DNA from: Bifidobacterium angulatum DSM 20098 = JCM 7096
GTDB lineage: Bacteria; Actinomycetota; Actinomycetes; Actinomycetales; Bifidobacteriaceae
NCBI RefSeq assembly: GCF_001025155.1
Contig: NZ_AP012322.1
Location: 1,860,001-1,924,000 of the forward strand
Reading direction: 5' to 3'
DNA: 64,000 bases
Part shown: piece by piece, positions 53,171-62,790 of the stretch
Layout of the letters: the number at the start of each line of letters is the position of its first letter
How positions within the stretch are numbered: position 1 is the first letter of the stretch
Notes under the pieces: generated by a model
The model's input: only the letters and a program-made list of their open reading frames with translations
Databases searched by the model: none
Told to the model about the DNA's origin: nothing
Position numbers and translations under genes: made by a program

Positions 53171-55789
53171 ATGCACACAGTCTTCGCCATCTTCCTTCGT
53201 GATGTGAAAAGGATCCTCAGGAATCCGGTGGCACTCGTCGTCACCATGGGCGTGGCCATCATCCCCTCGCTGTACGCATGGTGCAACATCCTGGCCAACT
53301 GGGATCCTTACGCGAATACCGGCAATATTCAAGTCGCCGTAGCCAATGAGGACGAAGGCACCACCTCCACGCTGGTCGGTCATCTCAACGCCGGCCAGCA
53401 AACCGTCACCCAGCTCAAGTCGAACCGTCAGCTCGGATGGCGTTTCGTCAGCAAACAACATGCCGTCGACGGCGTGAAAGCCGGCAAATACTATGCTGCG
53501 ATCGTACTGCCGAAAGACTTCAGCTCCAGTCTGATCGGCACGGTGACCGGCGAGAAAAACCAGCCGTCAATCACGTACTATATCAACGAAAAAATGAACG
53601 CCATCGCCCCGAAAATCACCGATACGGGCGCAACCACCATCGACGAGCAAATCAACGCCACATTCGTGTCCAGCGTGGCCGACGCCGTGGCGAAACAGGT
53701 GAAAGCTGCGGCAGGCAACACCACAGACAGCCTGCACACGGCACAAAGCGACGTCGTCAACAATCTGAATGACACCATCAACCAGTTGGAAACCGTCCAA
53801 CAACAACTAGGCGGCACACGATCCACGCTCGACAAAGCCACCACGACCATCGACTCGGCCAAACAGACCAATACCGCGCTCGCCTCGGAAATCGACGATG
53901 CGCTCGATACCATCACGAACACATCCGATCTGCTTGCCCAAACACGAGCACAGACCCAACGTTTTTCAACCACGCTGACCGGCGCGCTCGACAACGGCAG
54001 CACACAGCTTTCCGGTCTGCAAGTCACCGTCGGCAACGTCACCGGCACCATGCTCAACGGTCTGAACACCACGCAGGACGCGCTCAGCCAAGTGTCCAGC
54101 AGCATGCGCGGCGTCAACTCCACCGCCGGCGAAGCACTCGACGGCATGGACAACGCGCTGAAGGCCAGCGGCCTGGACCCGGACAGCCAAACATATAAGG
54201 ATCTTTCGACTCAGATCAGTGAAGCACGCAAACAGCTGACATTCCAACAGCAACGCATCAACGCCTTCGACCATGACACCACGTCGATCATCACTTCAGG
54301 CAAAAACACGGCAACCGCGCTCAACAGCGACATCACCAGCCTGTCGAACAACGGCACCGCGGCAATGGCAAAGGCACGCGCAAACCTCACCGACGCCGTC
54401 ATGCCGAATCTCAGCACCGGTCTCGATACGCTGAGCCTAGCCAATGGTTCGTTGGCCGGAACACTCACCACGCTGCAGGGCACACTGAAACAGGGCAACG
54501 GATTGCTCGATCAGCTTTCACGCACCGTCAGCCAGACGAACGCCACCCTCGCCGGCACGCAAACCCAGCTTGCCAATCTCAGCAAGCAGCTCAGCACCAC
54601 GCGCACCGACGTGGCTTCGCTCAGCAGTTCGCGCATGTTCCAGCAGCTTTCCGAAATGCTCGGCCTGAACGCCAATGAGATCGGCTCGTTCGTAGGCGAG
54701 CCGGTGCACTTGGATGAAAAAGTGCTGTACCCCGTGGAAAACTACGGTTCCGCAGTCACCCCGTTCTACACGAACCTGGCGTTATGGGTCGGCGGGTTCG
54801 TGCTCGTCGCGATATACAAGCTTGAAGTCGACCGCGATGAGAAAATCCGCAAATACACGCCTCGCCAAGGCTACATGGGACGCTGGCTGCTATTCGTCAC
54901 CGTTGGGTTCCTGCAGGCGATCATCGCCACAATCGGCGATCTCGCGCTGGGTATCCAATGCGAACACCCGTTCCTATTCGTTCTCGCCGGCGTATTCGCC
55001 TCATTCGTATACGTGAACATCATCTACGCGCTTGCCGTGGCGTTCCGGCATATCGGCAAAGCCATCGCCGTGATTCTGGTGATTATCCAGATACCGGGCG
55101 CCGCAGGCCTCTACCCCATCGAAATGATGCCCGAGTTCTTCCGCCGTTTGAAACCGTTCCTGCCCTTCACCTACGGCATCAACGCCATGCGCGGGCCTAT
55201 CGGCGGCATGTACGCCAACCACTACTGGCTCGACATGCTCTCGCTGTTCTGGTACCTGCCTGCGGCATTGTTCATCGGTCTGGTGGTGCGCAAGCTGGCG
55301 TTGAACCTCAACCGCCTGTTCGACAACCGCCTGGCGGATACCGATCTGATGATCACCGAGCACAACGAAGGCACTGTGGAGCCGCTGAAGTTCACCGCCG
55401 CCGCGCAACAGTTCGCCGAAGACTACCCTGAAGTCATTTCCCAGCGGGCGCTTCACTTCTTCCGCCTATACCCGCGGTTGGTGCGCGGAGGATTCCTGCT
55501 GCTCACCGTGCTGCCGTTCGCATTCCTGCTACTGCTGTTCATCACGCGGATGAAACTCGCCATGCTGCTCGGCTGGATCATTTCGATCATCGTGATCGAC
55601 GTATACCTCATTGTGGTGGAATATCTGCGTGAACGGTATGCCAACTTCCTTGGCGAAGAAGCGATGAGCGCAGACGAATTCCGCAGCGCGATCCTGCACG
55701 AGAACCTGCTGTTCCGGCCGGACATGCATTACAAGCCGATGCATCATGCCGTGCATGCGCTGGCACACGAGAAAGGAGACGAGCAGTGA
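53171..55789 (+). CDS. YhgE/Pip-family membrane protein (first of pair)
   Basis: About 872 residues. An N-terminal membrane helix (NPVALVVTMGVAIIPSLYAW) and the signature NWDPYANTGNIQVAVANEDEGT precede a long extracytoplasmic coiled-coil rich in Thr/Ser/Gln/Ala (~190-490). Five C-terminal membrane helices have the ABC-2-like YPIEMMPEFFRRLKPFLPFTYGINAMR motif. A further C-terminal ~140-residue part adds two helices. Relatives include the phage-infection protein Pip and ESX-linked YueB/EsaA. AGGAGG lies 4 nt before the ATG. It overlaps the next gene and the two probably form one complex spanning the wall. Confidence 0.9.
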   Translation: MHTVFAIFLRDVKRILRNPVALVVTMGVAIIPSLYAWCNILANWDPYANTGNIQVAVANEDEGTTSTLVGHLNAGQQTVTQLKSNRQLGWRFVSKQHAVDGVKAGKYYAAIVLPKDFSSSLIGTVTGEKNQPSITYYINEKMNAIAPKITDTGATTIDEQINATFVSSVADAVAKQVKAAAGNTTDSLHTAQSDVVNNLNDTINQLETVQQQLGGTRSTLDKATTTIDSAKQTNTALASEIDDALDTITNTSDLLAQTRAQTQRFSTTLTGALDNGSTQLSGLQVTVGNVTGTMLNGLNTTQDALSQVSSSMRGVNSTAGEALDGMDNALKASGLDPDSQTYKDLSTQISEARKQLTFQQQRINAFDHDTTSIITSGKNTATALNSDITSLSNNGTAAMAKARANLTDAVMPNLSTGLDTLSLANGSLAGTLTTLQGTLKQGNGLLDQLSRTVSQTNATLAGTQTQLANLSKQLSTTRTDVASLSSSRMFQQLSEMLGLNANEIGSFVGEPVHLDEKVLYPVENYGSAVTPFYTNLALWVGGFVLVAIYKLEVDRDEKIRKYTPRQGYMGRWLLFVTVGFLQAIIATIGDLALGIQCEHPFLFVLAGVFASFVYVNIIYALAVAFRHIGKAIAVILVIIQIPGAAGLYPIEMMPEFFRRLKPFLPFTYGINAMRGPIGGMYANHYWLDMLSLFWYLPAALFIGLVVRKLALNLNRLFDNRLADTDLMITEHNEGTVEPLKFTAAAQQFAEDYPEVISQRALHFFRLYPRLVRGGFLLLTVLPFAFLLLLFITRMKLAMLLGWIISIIVIDVYLIVVEYLRERYANFLGEEAMSADEFRSAILHENLLFRPDMHYKPMHHAVHALAHEKGDEQ

Positions 55790-58062
55790 AACTGATCTGG
55801 GGCATTTTCAAACGGGACATATGCCATGCCACCCGCAACGTGATCGCCGTCATCGTCTCCATGGGACTAGTGGTGGTGCCGGCACTATACGCCTGGTTCA
55901 ACATCGCGGCCAGTTGGGATCCCTACGGCAACACCAAAGCGTTGAAAGTCGCCGTGGCGAACACCGACAAAGGCTACAAGTCGGAACTCGTACCGGTACG
56001 CATCAACGTGGGCGAGACCATCATCAGCACGCTACGCGCCAACGACCAGCTCGACTGGCAGTTCGTAGGCCGTGACAAGGCCATCGACGGCGTGAAATCA
56101 GGCGACTATTATGCGGCGATCGTCATCCCCAAACAGTTCAGCGCCGACATGATGACGTTGTTCTCCACCAACATCAAGCACGCGCAGCTCAAATACTATC
56201 TGAACGAGAAAATCAACCCCATCGCCCCGCATATCACCGATCAGGGCGCCACAACCGTGGTCAACACCATCGACAAGACCTTCGCCAAAACCATCGCCCA
56301 GGTCGGTCTCGACCTAGCGTCGAACGTACTGCGCTACTCCAAAAGCCCCCAAATGGCGCAGTACATGGAAAATCTCAACAGCAACCTTAACACCATGGTG
56401 AGTACGCTGACCGGCGCCTCGCAGCAAGTAGCCTCATACTCGCAGCTGCTCGGCTCGGCCAACGACATCGTAGACTCCACAAACCAGCTGCTCCAATCCA
56501 CAACCGTTGCGGGCAAACAAGCCAAAAACACGCTGAAGCAAGGCAAATCAGGCGCCACCTCGCTAACCGCGGCCGGCAAGAGCATCACCAGCTCCGTAAA
56601 CACCGCGCTCAACCAGGCCTCGTCCGCACTCGACGCGGTGGCGAACAAGGCGGATAAAGCCTTCGACGCATTGGGCAAGGACTCCGCCGAAGCCGCACAA
56701 CAGTTGAAAACACTGAGCGATCAGGTCGCCGAAAGCCAATCCGTATACGATACGTACCTCGCCAGCCTGCAGCATATGCGCACGTCGGTGGAGCAACTAC
56801 CCGACAGTGACAAAGCCAAACAGCCGCTGCTGGACGCCATCGACCGTGAAATCACCTTGCTGACCGCGGCCCAAGGCGATACGCAGAAACTCGCGCAGCG
56901 CCTCGACAACGCCTCCAAGCAAATCACGCAGAGCACAGCCTCGGCAGCACAATCGCACGCGGAAATCCGCAGCCAGATCACCAGCGCCAAACAGTCGATC
57001 AGCACCGTGCGCGACGACTACTCCGTAAACGTCAAACCGAAAATCGACGCATTGGCATCATCGGTCAGCACCCTGATCTCACAGACCGGCAACGTGATCA
57101 GTCAGCTCAGCGGCACAACGGACAGTCTGAATGATGTAACAAGCAACGTGGGAACGAACATCGCATCCATCCGCTCCACGCTTGACGGCATAGCGACCAA
57201 ACTCAACTCCTCGGCCACAACGCTGAATACGCTAATCACCGCGATGAATTCAAGCGACAATGGCGCGGAAAACTCGAATGAGCTCAAATCGTTGACCACA
57301 TCCAACGCATCCACACTATCCACGTTGATTTCCGCACCCGTCGCATTGCATCGCGTAGCCGTATACCCGATTGCAAACTACGGTTCGGCCATGGCACCGT
57401 TCTACACGATCCTGTCCATCTGGGTGGGCGCGATCATCCTCTGCGCCATGCTGAAAGTAACGATCTCGGACCGTGAAAAAGCGCATGTGCTGGGATTGGG
57501 TGATACCCTGCCGCGCATTGCCGGACCATCCGGCCCGGGAAACGCCTCACGCTGGGGATTGCAACTGCGCCACGAGTATTTTGGACGCTACACGATCTTC
57601 CTGCTGCTGGCACTATTGCAAGGCACGCTGGTATGCCTAGGCGACATGTACTTCCTAGGCGTGCAGGCGAATCACGCGCTGCAATTCCTCGCCGTAGGAT
57701 GGCTTGCCGCGCTCGTGTTCTCGAACATCGTATACACGCTGACCGTATCGTTCGGAGACATCGGCAAAGCCATAGCCGTAGTGCTGCTGGTGATGCAGGT
57801 AGCCGGATCGGGCGGCACATTCCCCATCGAAACACTGCCGAAATTCTTCCAAATACTGTACCCGTTCCTACCGTTCCCGCACGCCATCGACGCCATGCAC
57901 GCCGCCATGGCCGGATCATACGGCAACGAATACCTGCTCGACATGGTGTACCTCGCCTTGTTCCTGATTCCTTCGCTGCTGCTGGGATTGGTGTTGCGCA
58001 AGCCGGTGATCCGATTGAACAATTGGGTGAGCCGCAACCTGGAATCCACCAAGGTGATGTGA
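55786..58062 (+). CDS. YhgE/Pip-family membrane protein (second of pair)
   Basis: 758 residues, paralogous to the preceding protein: MGLVVVPALYAWFNIAASWD, PYGNTKALKVAVANTDKG, coiled-coil middle (~190-510), and five C-terminal helices with FPIETLPKFFQILYPFLPFPHAIDAMH. It starts at GTG 55786 overlapping the TGA of the first gene (GTGA), with AAAGGAG upstream, so translation is coupled. It lacks the extra C-terminal part of the first copy. Function of the pair is not established in bifidobacteria; phage receptor and secretion accessory roles are known for relatives. Confidence 0.9.
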   Translation: MKLIWGIFKRDICHATRNVIAVIVSMGLVVVPALYAWFNIAASWDPYGNTKALKVAVANTDKGYKSELVPVRINVGETIISTLRANDQLDWQFVGRDKAIDGVKSGDYYAAIVIPKQFSADMMTLFSTNIKHAQLKYYLNEKINPIAPHITDQGATTVVNTIDKTFAKTIAQVGLDLASNVLRYSKSPQMAQYMENLNSNLNTMVSTLTGASQQVASYSQLLGSANDIVDSTNQLLQSTTVAGKQAKNTLKQGKSGATSLTAAGKSITSSVNTALNQASSALDAVANKADKAFDALGKDSAEAAQQLKTLSDQVAESQSVYDTYLASLQHMRTSVEQLPDSDKAKQPLLDAIDREITLLTAAQGDTQKLAQRLDNASKQITQSTASAAQSHAEIRSQITSAKQSISTVRDDYSVNVKPKIDALASSVSTLISQTGNVISQLSGTTDSLNDVTSNVGTNIASIRSTLDGIATKLNSSATTLNTLITAMNSSDNGAENSNELKSLTTSNASTLSTLISAPVALHRVAVYPIANYGSAMAPFYTILSIWVGAIILCAMLKVTISDREKAHVLGLGDTLPRIAGPSGPGNASRWGLQLRHEYFGRYTIFLLLALLQGTLVCLGDMYFLGVQANHALQFLAVGWLAALVFSNIVYTLTVSFGDIGKAIAVVLLVMQVAGSGGTFPIETLPKFFQILYPFLPFPHAIDAMHAAMAGSYGNEYLLDMVYLALFLIPSLLLGLVLRKPVIRLNNWVSRNLESTKVM

Positions 58063-58142
58063 GCCGAGAGGAAACTCGCCTCCGACAGAGCACCCGGCAA
58101 AGGGCCAGGCTGCCTCTTTCCTCGCCAGATCACTACCCTGGT

Positions 58143-58421
58143 TGTCCGATTCCCCAGAATCAGACAAGCGCAAGATGCTACGGCTCTCTTAGATGCCCGA
58201 TTCGGGAGAAACAGACAAACGGCGAACATCCTGCCTCTCTTAGCTGTCCGATTCGGCAGAAACGGACAATCTAACGGGTTATTGCACCGTATGCTTGGCC
58301 GATTCGGGAGAAACAGTCAGCCAGGTCAATGCTGCTACAGGCGCTATGGCAGATTCTCCAGAATCGGACAAGTACGCAGAACGGAGAACACTTTGAGTGC
58401 CCGATTCGGGGGAATCGGACA
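58143..58421. repeat. 51-bp-period palindrome array C (six copies)
   Basis: Copies begin at 58143, 58194, 58245, 58296, 58347 and 58398, always 51 bp apart. Left arms TGTCCGATTC, TGCCCGATTC, TGTCCGATTC, TGGCCGATTC, TGGCAGATTC, TGCCCGATTC; right arms GAATCGGACA or versions with GAAAC or CAGACA. The last copy ends one base before the stop codon of the EamA transporter. It fills the gap between convergent genes (58063-58422). The rest of the gap shows nothing recognisable. Confidence 0.95.
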
Positions 58422-58422
58422 C

Positions 58423-59379
58423 TCAAGCGGTGTGTTTGGTGGCACGTTTGTCGATCCACACATTGATCAACGAGCCGGCCACCACGAGTATCACACCAAC
58501 CCAGAATGGCGCACCTAGTGCAACGCCAAGCAGCACCGTTCCTGATGCGGTGGATAGTATCGGCGTCGCATACGAGCCCAATGCAAGCGTCTCCATATTG
58601 CCGTGCAGCATGCCATACCCCCAGCATGCATAGCCGCCTGCAATCGACAGTGCGCAGGTAAATACTGCCACGAATCCCCATACCGATGGGGCTTGCACCG
58701 GCAGCCCTTGCCCAGAAACGAAATGGATGATCCATAGCGTTACGGCAACACAGCAGAAGAAAACTGTTGTGCCATCATATCCGTTAGACATTGACGGCGT
58801 CACCGTCGCATAAATCGCCCAGATGAATGCACCAGCGAACGCCATAAGATACGGCAAAGGATTCGAGACAATGTTTTGCAAAGCAACATTGACGTCAAAG
58901 TCTTCGCCGCCAACCGCCAAGCTGACACCAATCGTCGCAATAACGGCGCCAGGCAATGCACGCCATACCGCACCCTTTTTATGCGAGAACGCCGCAGTCA
59001 TCAACACCAGTAAGGTGGGCCACAGATAGTTGACCAAACTGACTTCCAAGGATTGCACCGACGTCGAGGCCAAACCGATCGCCAGAGAAATAAAGGCTTC
59101 ATAAAGCACGAACATCACGCCGCCCACAAGCAGATATTTACGCGGATACTCGCTAATCGGAGCCGGCTTGCGCACGACAAGCAACAGCATGCCGCCAACA
59201 GTGTAGACCAACGCGGAATCGAGCGTGGCCCCGAAATTATCGGCGACAATACGTACCAGCCCCGCCATGAAGCCCCACAACAGAATCGCAGACAAACCTA
59301 TAACCGTGCCTTTATATGAAACCGCATGCCCGTTTAATGGATTAGGCCGATCCGGATCCTTATTCACCTCATGTTTCAT
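58423..59379 (-). CDS. DMT-superfamily EamA transporter
   Basis: 318 residues with ten membrane helices in two EamA halves (~20-160 and ~170-310). Typical features are VIGLSAILLWGFMAGLVRIV at the start, LVNYLWPTLLVLMTA, and GFVAVFTCALSIAGGYACWGYGM in the second half. EamA proteins export amino acids or other metabolites; the substrate is not evident. The aromatic-type exporter YddG has a similar layout. Its stop codon directly touches palindrome array C. Confidence 0.85.
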   Translation of the reverse strand: MKHEVNKDPDRPNPLNGHAVSYKGTVIGLSAILLWGFMAGLVRIVADNFGATLDSALVYTVGGMLLLVVRKPAPISEYPRKYLLVGGVMFVLYEAFISLAIGLASTSVQSLEVSLVNYLWPTLLVLMTAAFSHKKGAVWRALPGAVIATIGVSLAVGGEDFDVNVALQNIVSNPLPYLMAFAGAFIWAIYATVTPSMSNGYDGTTVFFCCVAVTLWIIHFVSGQGLPVQAPSVWGFVAVFTCALSIAGGYACWGYGMLHGNMETLALGSYATPILSTASGTVLLGVALGAPFWVGVILVVAGSLINVWIDKRATKHTA

Positions 59380-59444
59380 AGGGCTAACTATCCCAAGTCA
59401 TGTCTCGCACACGAATATCGTTCAATCCCCCGCTCTGAAAATAA

Positions 59445-60458
59445 CTAGTAGGCAACGCACCGAAAACCGGCAAACGGCGAGCGCCAAACATTTGAATCGT
59501 GGGGTATACGCGAGGCTTCCAACCGTTGCCGTAGCGGCTCCCGTTTCCGCACATGTTCCATTTGGAACCGGACAACCGGTATCTGAAGCATATTCAGTTC
59601 ACTTTCACGATCCTTCTCCCGCATGATCACCTCGCTTATTTCAGCACCATCGGTCATAGCCGGATCAGTGTATTTCCGCCGCCCATCCAACTCGCCTACG
59701 ACAAGCGAACCGTCGTCACGTTCCCAGCAGAAGTCACCGCGAATTTCACGGCCATCCAACGGGCTTGTAAACGTCACTTGCGTTTGGGGCTGCTTATAAC
59801 CAAGTTCGATGATTGCTGCCACGGCCACCGCTTCACCACCGTTTTCGCATAGCGGGTCCGCGCATTCCGCAACAAATCGTGCACGTATGATGCCCCAGAG
59901 TCTTCTTTTCCTCCCCACGAATCCCTGCAACGCCTTGTTGGCGAACCCGCACTTGCGTAACCCCATTGAACATATTTCGAACGCATTGACGAAATCCAAA
60001 GTTCGCCCACAATCCATCATGGTCTGCATCGCATCGGTAACGAGCATGCCGTCTATTTCGCATGTTGGAGGCGGATCCTTGTAATAATGCGCGAAAATAA
60101 AGCCATGACGCCCCGCCTGAGATCGTTTGCTCACCGCAATATGCACATATCGTTGAGTCTTCAGACTTGTAGTGAAACCGTGCACTGCCGCCGCCGAAGG
60201 ACCACACAACACTATGCCCTGATATCTCCTGCACACGGAGCGCAACGACCATATGATGCGTTCGGCATACGACAGCTTGTTCCATTCTTCTGCACCGATG
60301 TAATGCCCTTTGTAAGGCATGACGACGCTGCCGCTGCGTACGCGACGTTGGAGAGCGCGCCGATCCTTCGGAGCGGTAGGCGACGCAAGACAGCGACGCG
60401 CATAAAACCACTGAAGAAGGGCATTCAGTCTTTGCTGAGTTTTCGTTTGCATATCCAT
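59445..60458 (-). CDS. AbiEi-like / DUF559-like protein of unknown function
   Basis: About 337 residues. The N-terminal half has the layout of AbiEi-type antitoxin/regulator proteins: a helical start, RRRVRSGSVVMPYKGHYIG-like wing, GIVLCGPSAAAVHGF, then TDAMQTMMDCGRTLDFVNAFEI. The C-terminal half (~215-310) has RGDFCWERDDGSLVVGELDGRRKY, an acidic pattern like PD-(D/E)XK or DUF559 nuclease folds. No AbiEii toxin gene is adjacent. There is no clear ribosome site; ATG at 60458 or 60452 is likely. Lower GC than the neighbours. A type IV toxin-antitoxin role should not be assumed without the partner. Confidence 0.6.
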   Translation of the reverse strand: MDMQTKTQQRLNALLQWFYARRCLASPTAPKDRRALQRRVRSGSVVMPYKGHYIGAEEWNKLSYAERIIWSLRSVCRRYQGIVLCGPSAAAVHGFTTSLKTQRYVHIAVSKRSQAGRHGFIFAHYYKDPPPTCEIDGMLVTDAMQTMMDCGRTLDFVNAFEICSMGLRKCGFANKALQGFVGRKRRLWGIIRARFVAECADPLCENGGEAVAVAAIIELGYKQPQTQVTFTSPLDGREIRGDFCWERDDGSLVVGELDGRRKYTDPAMTDGAEISEVIMREKDRESELNMLQIPVVRFQMEHVRKREPLRQRLEASRIPHDSNVWRSPFAGFRCVAY

Positions 60459-60654
60459 GCACACAAGATATGAAATGATCCGACTATGATGCCAACTCGA
60501 TCGGAGCCTGTGGACGACACTCCGGGCAGTTATCCACAGGTCGGCGTGTCATCCACAAAGCTTTCCACATAACGGCCTAGGCAGTCCGAACAGTTCAGAT
60601 AGACTGGGGCAACGCGAACCAGCAATGTAATATCTGCCATTTCAACAGCATATT

Positions 60655-60882
60655 TGTCCGATTCAGGGGAAACGGACATCCCAAACCATATTCCGTAGTA
60701 CCGCATGTCCTTTTCTGGAGAATCAGACACGTTGACGTAAATCTGAATCCCGCGAAAGACCGATTCGGGAGAATTGGGCACATTGGGCATCATTCCTATG
60801 CCGAAGATGTCCTTTTCTGGAGAATCGGGCAACCCTGGTTATAGATCCGAGCCACATGTGACTGATTCGGGGGAATCGGACA
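60655..60882. repeat. 51-bp-period palindrome array D (five copies)
   Basis: Copies begin at 60655, 60706, 60757, 60808 and 60859, 51 bp apart. Two have left arm TGTCCTTTTC with centre TGGA; one has AGACCGATTC with right arm GAATTGGGCA. This is the most degenerate array. It lies in the 610-bp gene-free stretch 60459-61068 between the AbiEi-like gene and tRNA-Gly, which otherwise holds only the purine tract below and the tRNA terminator. Confidence 0.93.
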
Positions 60883-60885
60883 CCT

Positions 60886-60929
60886 GGAGAGATACAGAAG
60901 AGAGAGAAAGAGAGAGAAAGAGAGGGGGA
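60886..60929. repeat. GA-rich purine tract
   Basis: GAGAGA/GAAAGA simple sequence directly after the last copy of array D; nearly all purine on the plus strand. Confidence 0.8.
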
Positions 60930-61033
60930 CGTAGGGGAACCAAAGGAACGGAAAATCAGAGGGAAAAAAACCGGAAGTTCAGAACGGAAGATACCAAGGA
61001 TGCAGGCAACGCGTCTGGGGGAAAGGAGAAGAA

Positions 61034-61064
61034 AACCCTTTGAAGTTATTGACTTCAAAGGGTT
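61034..61064 (-). terminator. Terminator of tRNA-Gly
   Basis: AACCCTTTGAAGT (61034-61046) pairs with ACTTCAAAGGGTT (61052-61064). On the minus strand TTTTCTTC follows. Confidence 0.88.
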
Positions 61065-61068
61065 CGCA

Positions 61069-61142
61069 TGGAGCGGATGACGGGAGTCGAACCCGCCTCT
61101 ACAGCTTGGGAAGCTGTCGTTCTACCGATGAACTACATCCGC
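61069..61142 (-). tRNA. tRNA-Gly (CCC anticodon), CCA encoded
   Basis: 74 nt. Acceptor GCGGATG/CATCCGC, D arm GTTC...GAAC, anticodon loop TTCCCAA with anticodon CCC, T arm with GGTTCGACTCC, discriminator T and encoded CCA. Confidence 0.95.
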
Positions 61143-61449
61143 GAGGTGGCGCTTTTGGCGCACAAGTGGTTAGTTTAGCATCAAAATAGCCACGGCACGG
61201 CGGGTTGCTCGAAAGATGAATCGCACATATCACGCGCACGTCATAGGTGCGTACCGTTCGAGGTTGAGGAATATGCGTCGAATGGTCGCCACTCATACGT
61301 CACCATGTATCAATATGTCGGTTCAACGTGTCAAGGCAACGCGCCAGCGCACCGCCAAAACCGCACGGCAAAACAACCGTGAAACAACTTGTGAAACATA
61401 CGCGAGGTTTCCTTCTCCATCGCGACGCACCAACGACCCATCCCGGCAC
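61143..61449. other. Gene-free stretch between tRNA-Gly and htpX
   Basis: 307 bp. It should contain the tRNA promoter and the htpX 3' end. I see no palindrome copy, RNA or credible ORF here. Confidence 0.5.
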
Positions 61450-62391
61450 TCAGTGCATCGGCACCTGCGTCTGCCACCCCGTGCCACCAACCTGAGCACC
61501 ATGCATCTCCCGCGACATCTGCATCAACCTCGAAATGCGATCAGCAGTCGGCGGATGCGTAGAAAACAAACGGGAAAAACCACCGCCCTTGAATGGATTC
61601 GCAATCATCATGGCAGCCACCGACTGGTTCCCCGCAGTGGCCTGCATCGGCATAGCATCCACACCCATGGAAATCTTATTCAACGCCGAAGCCAGCGCCT
61701 CCGGATCCCCCGTCAGCCTACTGCCATCCTCATCCGCGTCATATTCACGCGTACGCGAAATAGCCAGCTGCACCAGCGACGCTCCAATCGGCGCAAGAAC
61801 AGCGGTAAGAACCACACCAATCGCGCCAATCAGCCCCGAAGACTCATCACGATCACGACTACCGCCGCCAAAATACATCAACGAATAACCCAAATACGAA
61901 ATCACAGACGCCATGGCCGACGCAATCGCAGACGTAAGAATGTCATGGTTATACACATGCATCAGCTCATGCCCAAGCACGCCACGCAACTCGCGACCAT
62001 TGAGAATACGCAGAATCCCCTGCGTACAGCACACCGCCGCATGACGCTCGTTACGACCGGTGGCAAACGCGTTGGGACTTTCGGTAGGCGCGATATAAAT
62101 GCGAGGCATCGGCTTGCCCGCCCGAGCGGAAAGCTCGCGCACAATCTGATAGATCTGAGGCGCTTCCTGCTCACTGACCTCATGTGCGCCCATAGAAGCG
62201 ATGGCAAGTTTATCGGAAAACCAGTACGACCCGAACGTAGTCGCCAAACCAATGAAAACGTAAATACCGAGGGTATTGCGGCTGGCACCAGTGCACAGCC
62301 AGATGAGCATGATAATCGCCCACATCAACGCGAAAAGAAGCGTTGTCTTCAAGCCATTGCAATGGCCATGTACACGCATTTTGGCATTCAT
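61450..62391 (-). CDS. htpX: HtpX-type membrane zinc metalloprotease (M48)
   Basis: 313 residues. Two N-terminal membrane helices (LLFALMWAIIMLIWLC, IYVFIGLATTFGSYWF), the zinc motif HELMHVYNHDI near residue 140, two further hydrophobic segments, and the third zinc-ligand region SRTREYDADEDG. HtpX cleaves damaged membrane proteins under stress with its active site facing the cytoplasm. The final FSTHPPTADRISRL is also typical. ATG 62391 is accepted with a modest ribosome site. Confidence 0.93.
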   Translation of the reverse strand: MNAKMRVHGHCNGLKTTLLFALMWAIIMLIWLCTGASRNTLGIYVFIGLATTFGSYWFSDKLAIASMGAHEVSEQEAPQIYQIVRELSARAGKPMPRIYIAPTESPNAFATGRNERHAAVCCTQGILRILNGRELRGVLGHELMHVYNHDILTSAIASAMASVISYLGYSLMYFGGGSRDRDESSGLIGAIGVVLTAVLAPIGASLVQLAISRTREYDADEDGSRLTGDPEALASALNKISMGVDAMPMQATAGNQSVAAMMIANPFKGGGFSRLFSTHPPTADRISRLMQMSREMHGAQVGGTGWQTQVPMH

Positions 62392-62547
62392 GTCTTCAGC
62401 CTAAAGCGCCATCCTGAACGATTACTGGATACGCCCGGAGAGCCATCGGAACGCACACAGCGCGGAATACTGCACCAGCAAGGAGCTGTAGCGCACGCTG
62501 CATGCTGATGTTTGCAGCGTCGCCTAGGGCCTCAGCCTACGCCACGA

Positions 62548-62722
62548 TGTCCGATTCGGGAGAAACGGACAACCGGAACCCTCATGCAGTACCCCTACTT
62601 GTCTAATTCGGGAGAAACGGACACACACAGCGAAAATCTACGCCGGATGTCATATTCACCAGAATCGGACAAGTAAGGCATCAATACAGCACCGCGGATG
62701 ACCGATTCGGGGGAATCGGACA
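62548..62722. repeat. Palindrome array E (four copies, period 52/48/51)
   Basis: Copies begin at 62548, 62600, 62648 and 62699. Left arms TGTCCGATTC, TGTCTAATTC, TGTCATATTC, TGACCGATTC; right arms GAAACGGACA twice and GAATCGGACA twice. The only array with indels in its spacers (28, 24, 27 bp). It lies in the 399-bp gap between htpX and fprA; the rest of the gap shows nothing recognisable. Confidence 0.93.
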
Positions 62723-62790
62723 TCCGCGGTCTGGGAAGTGCCACTATCGGCAACTCGGTCGCCGCTCAGACGACAAGCCGCAGCCGCACG

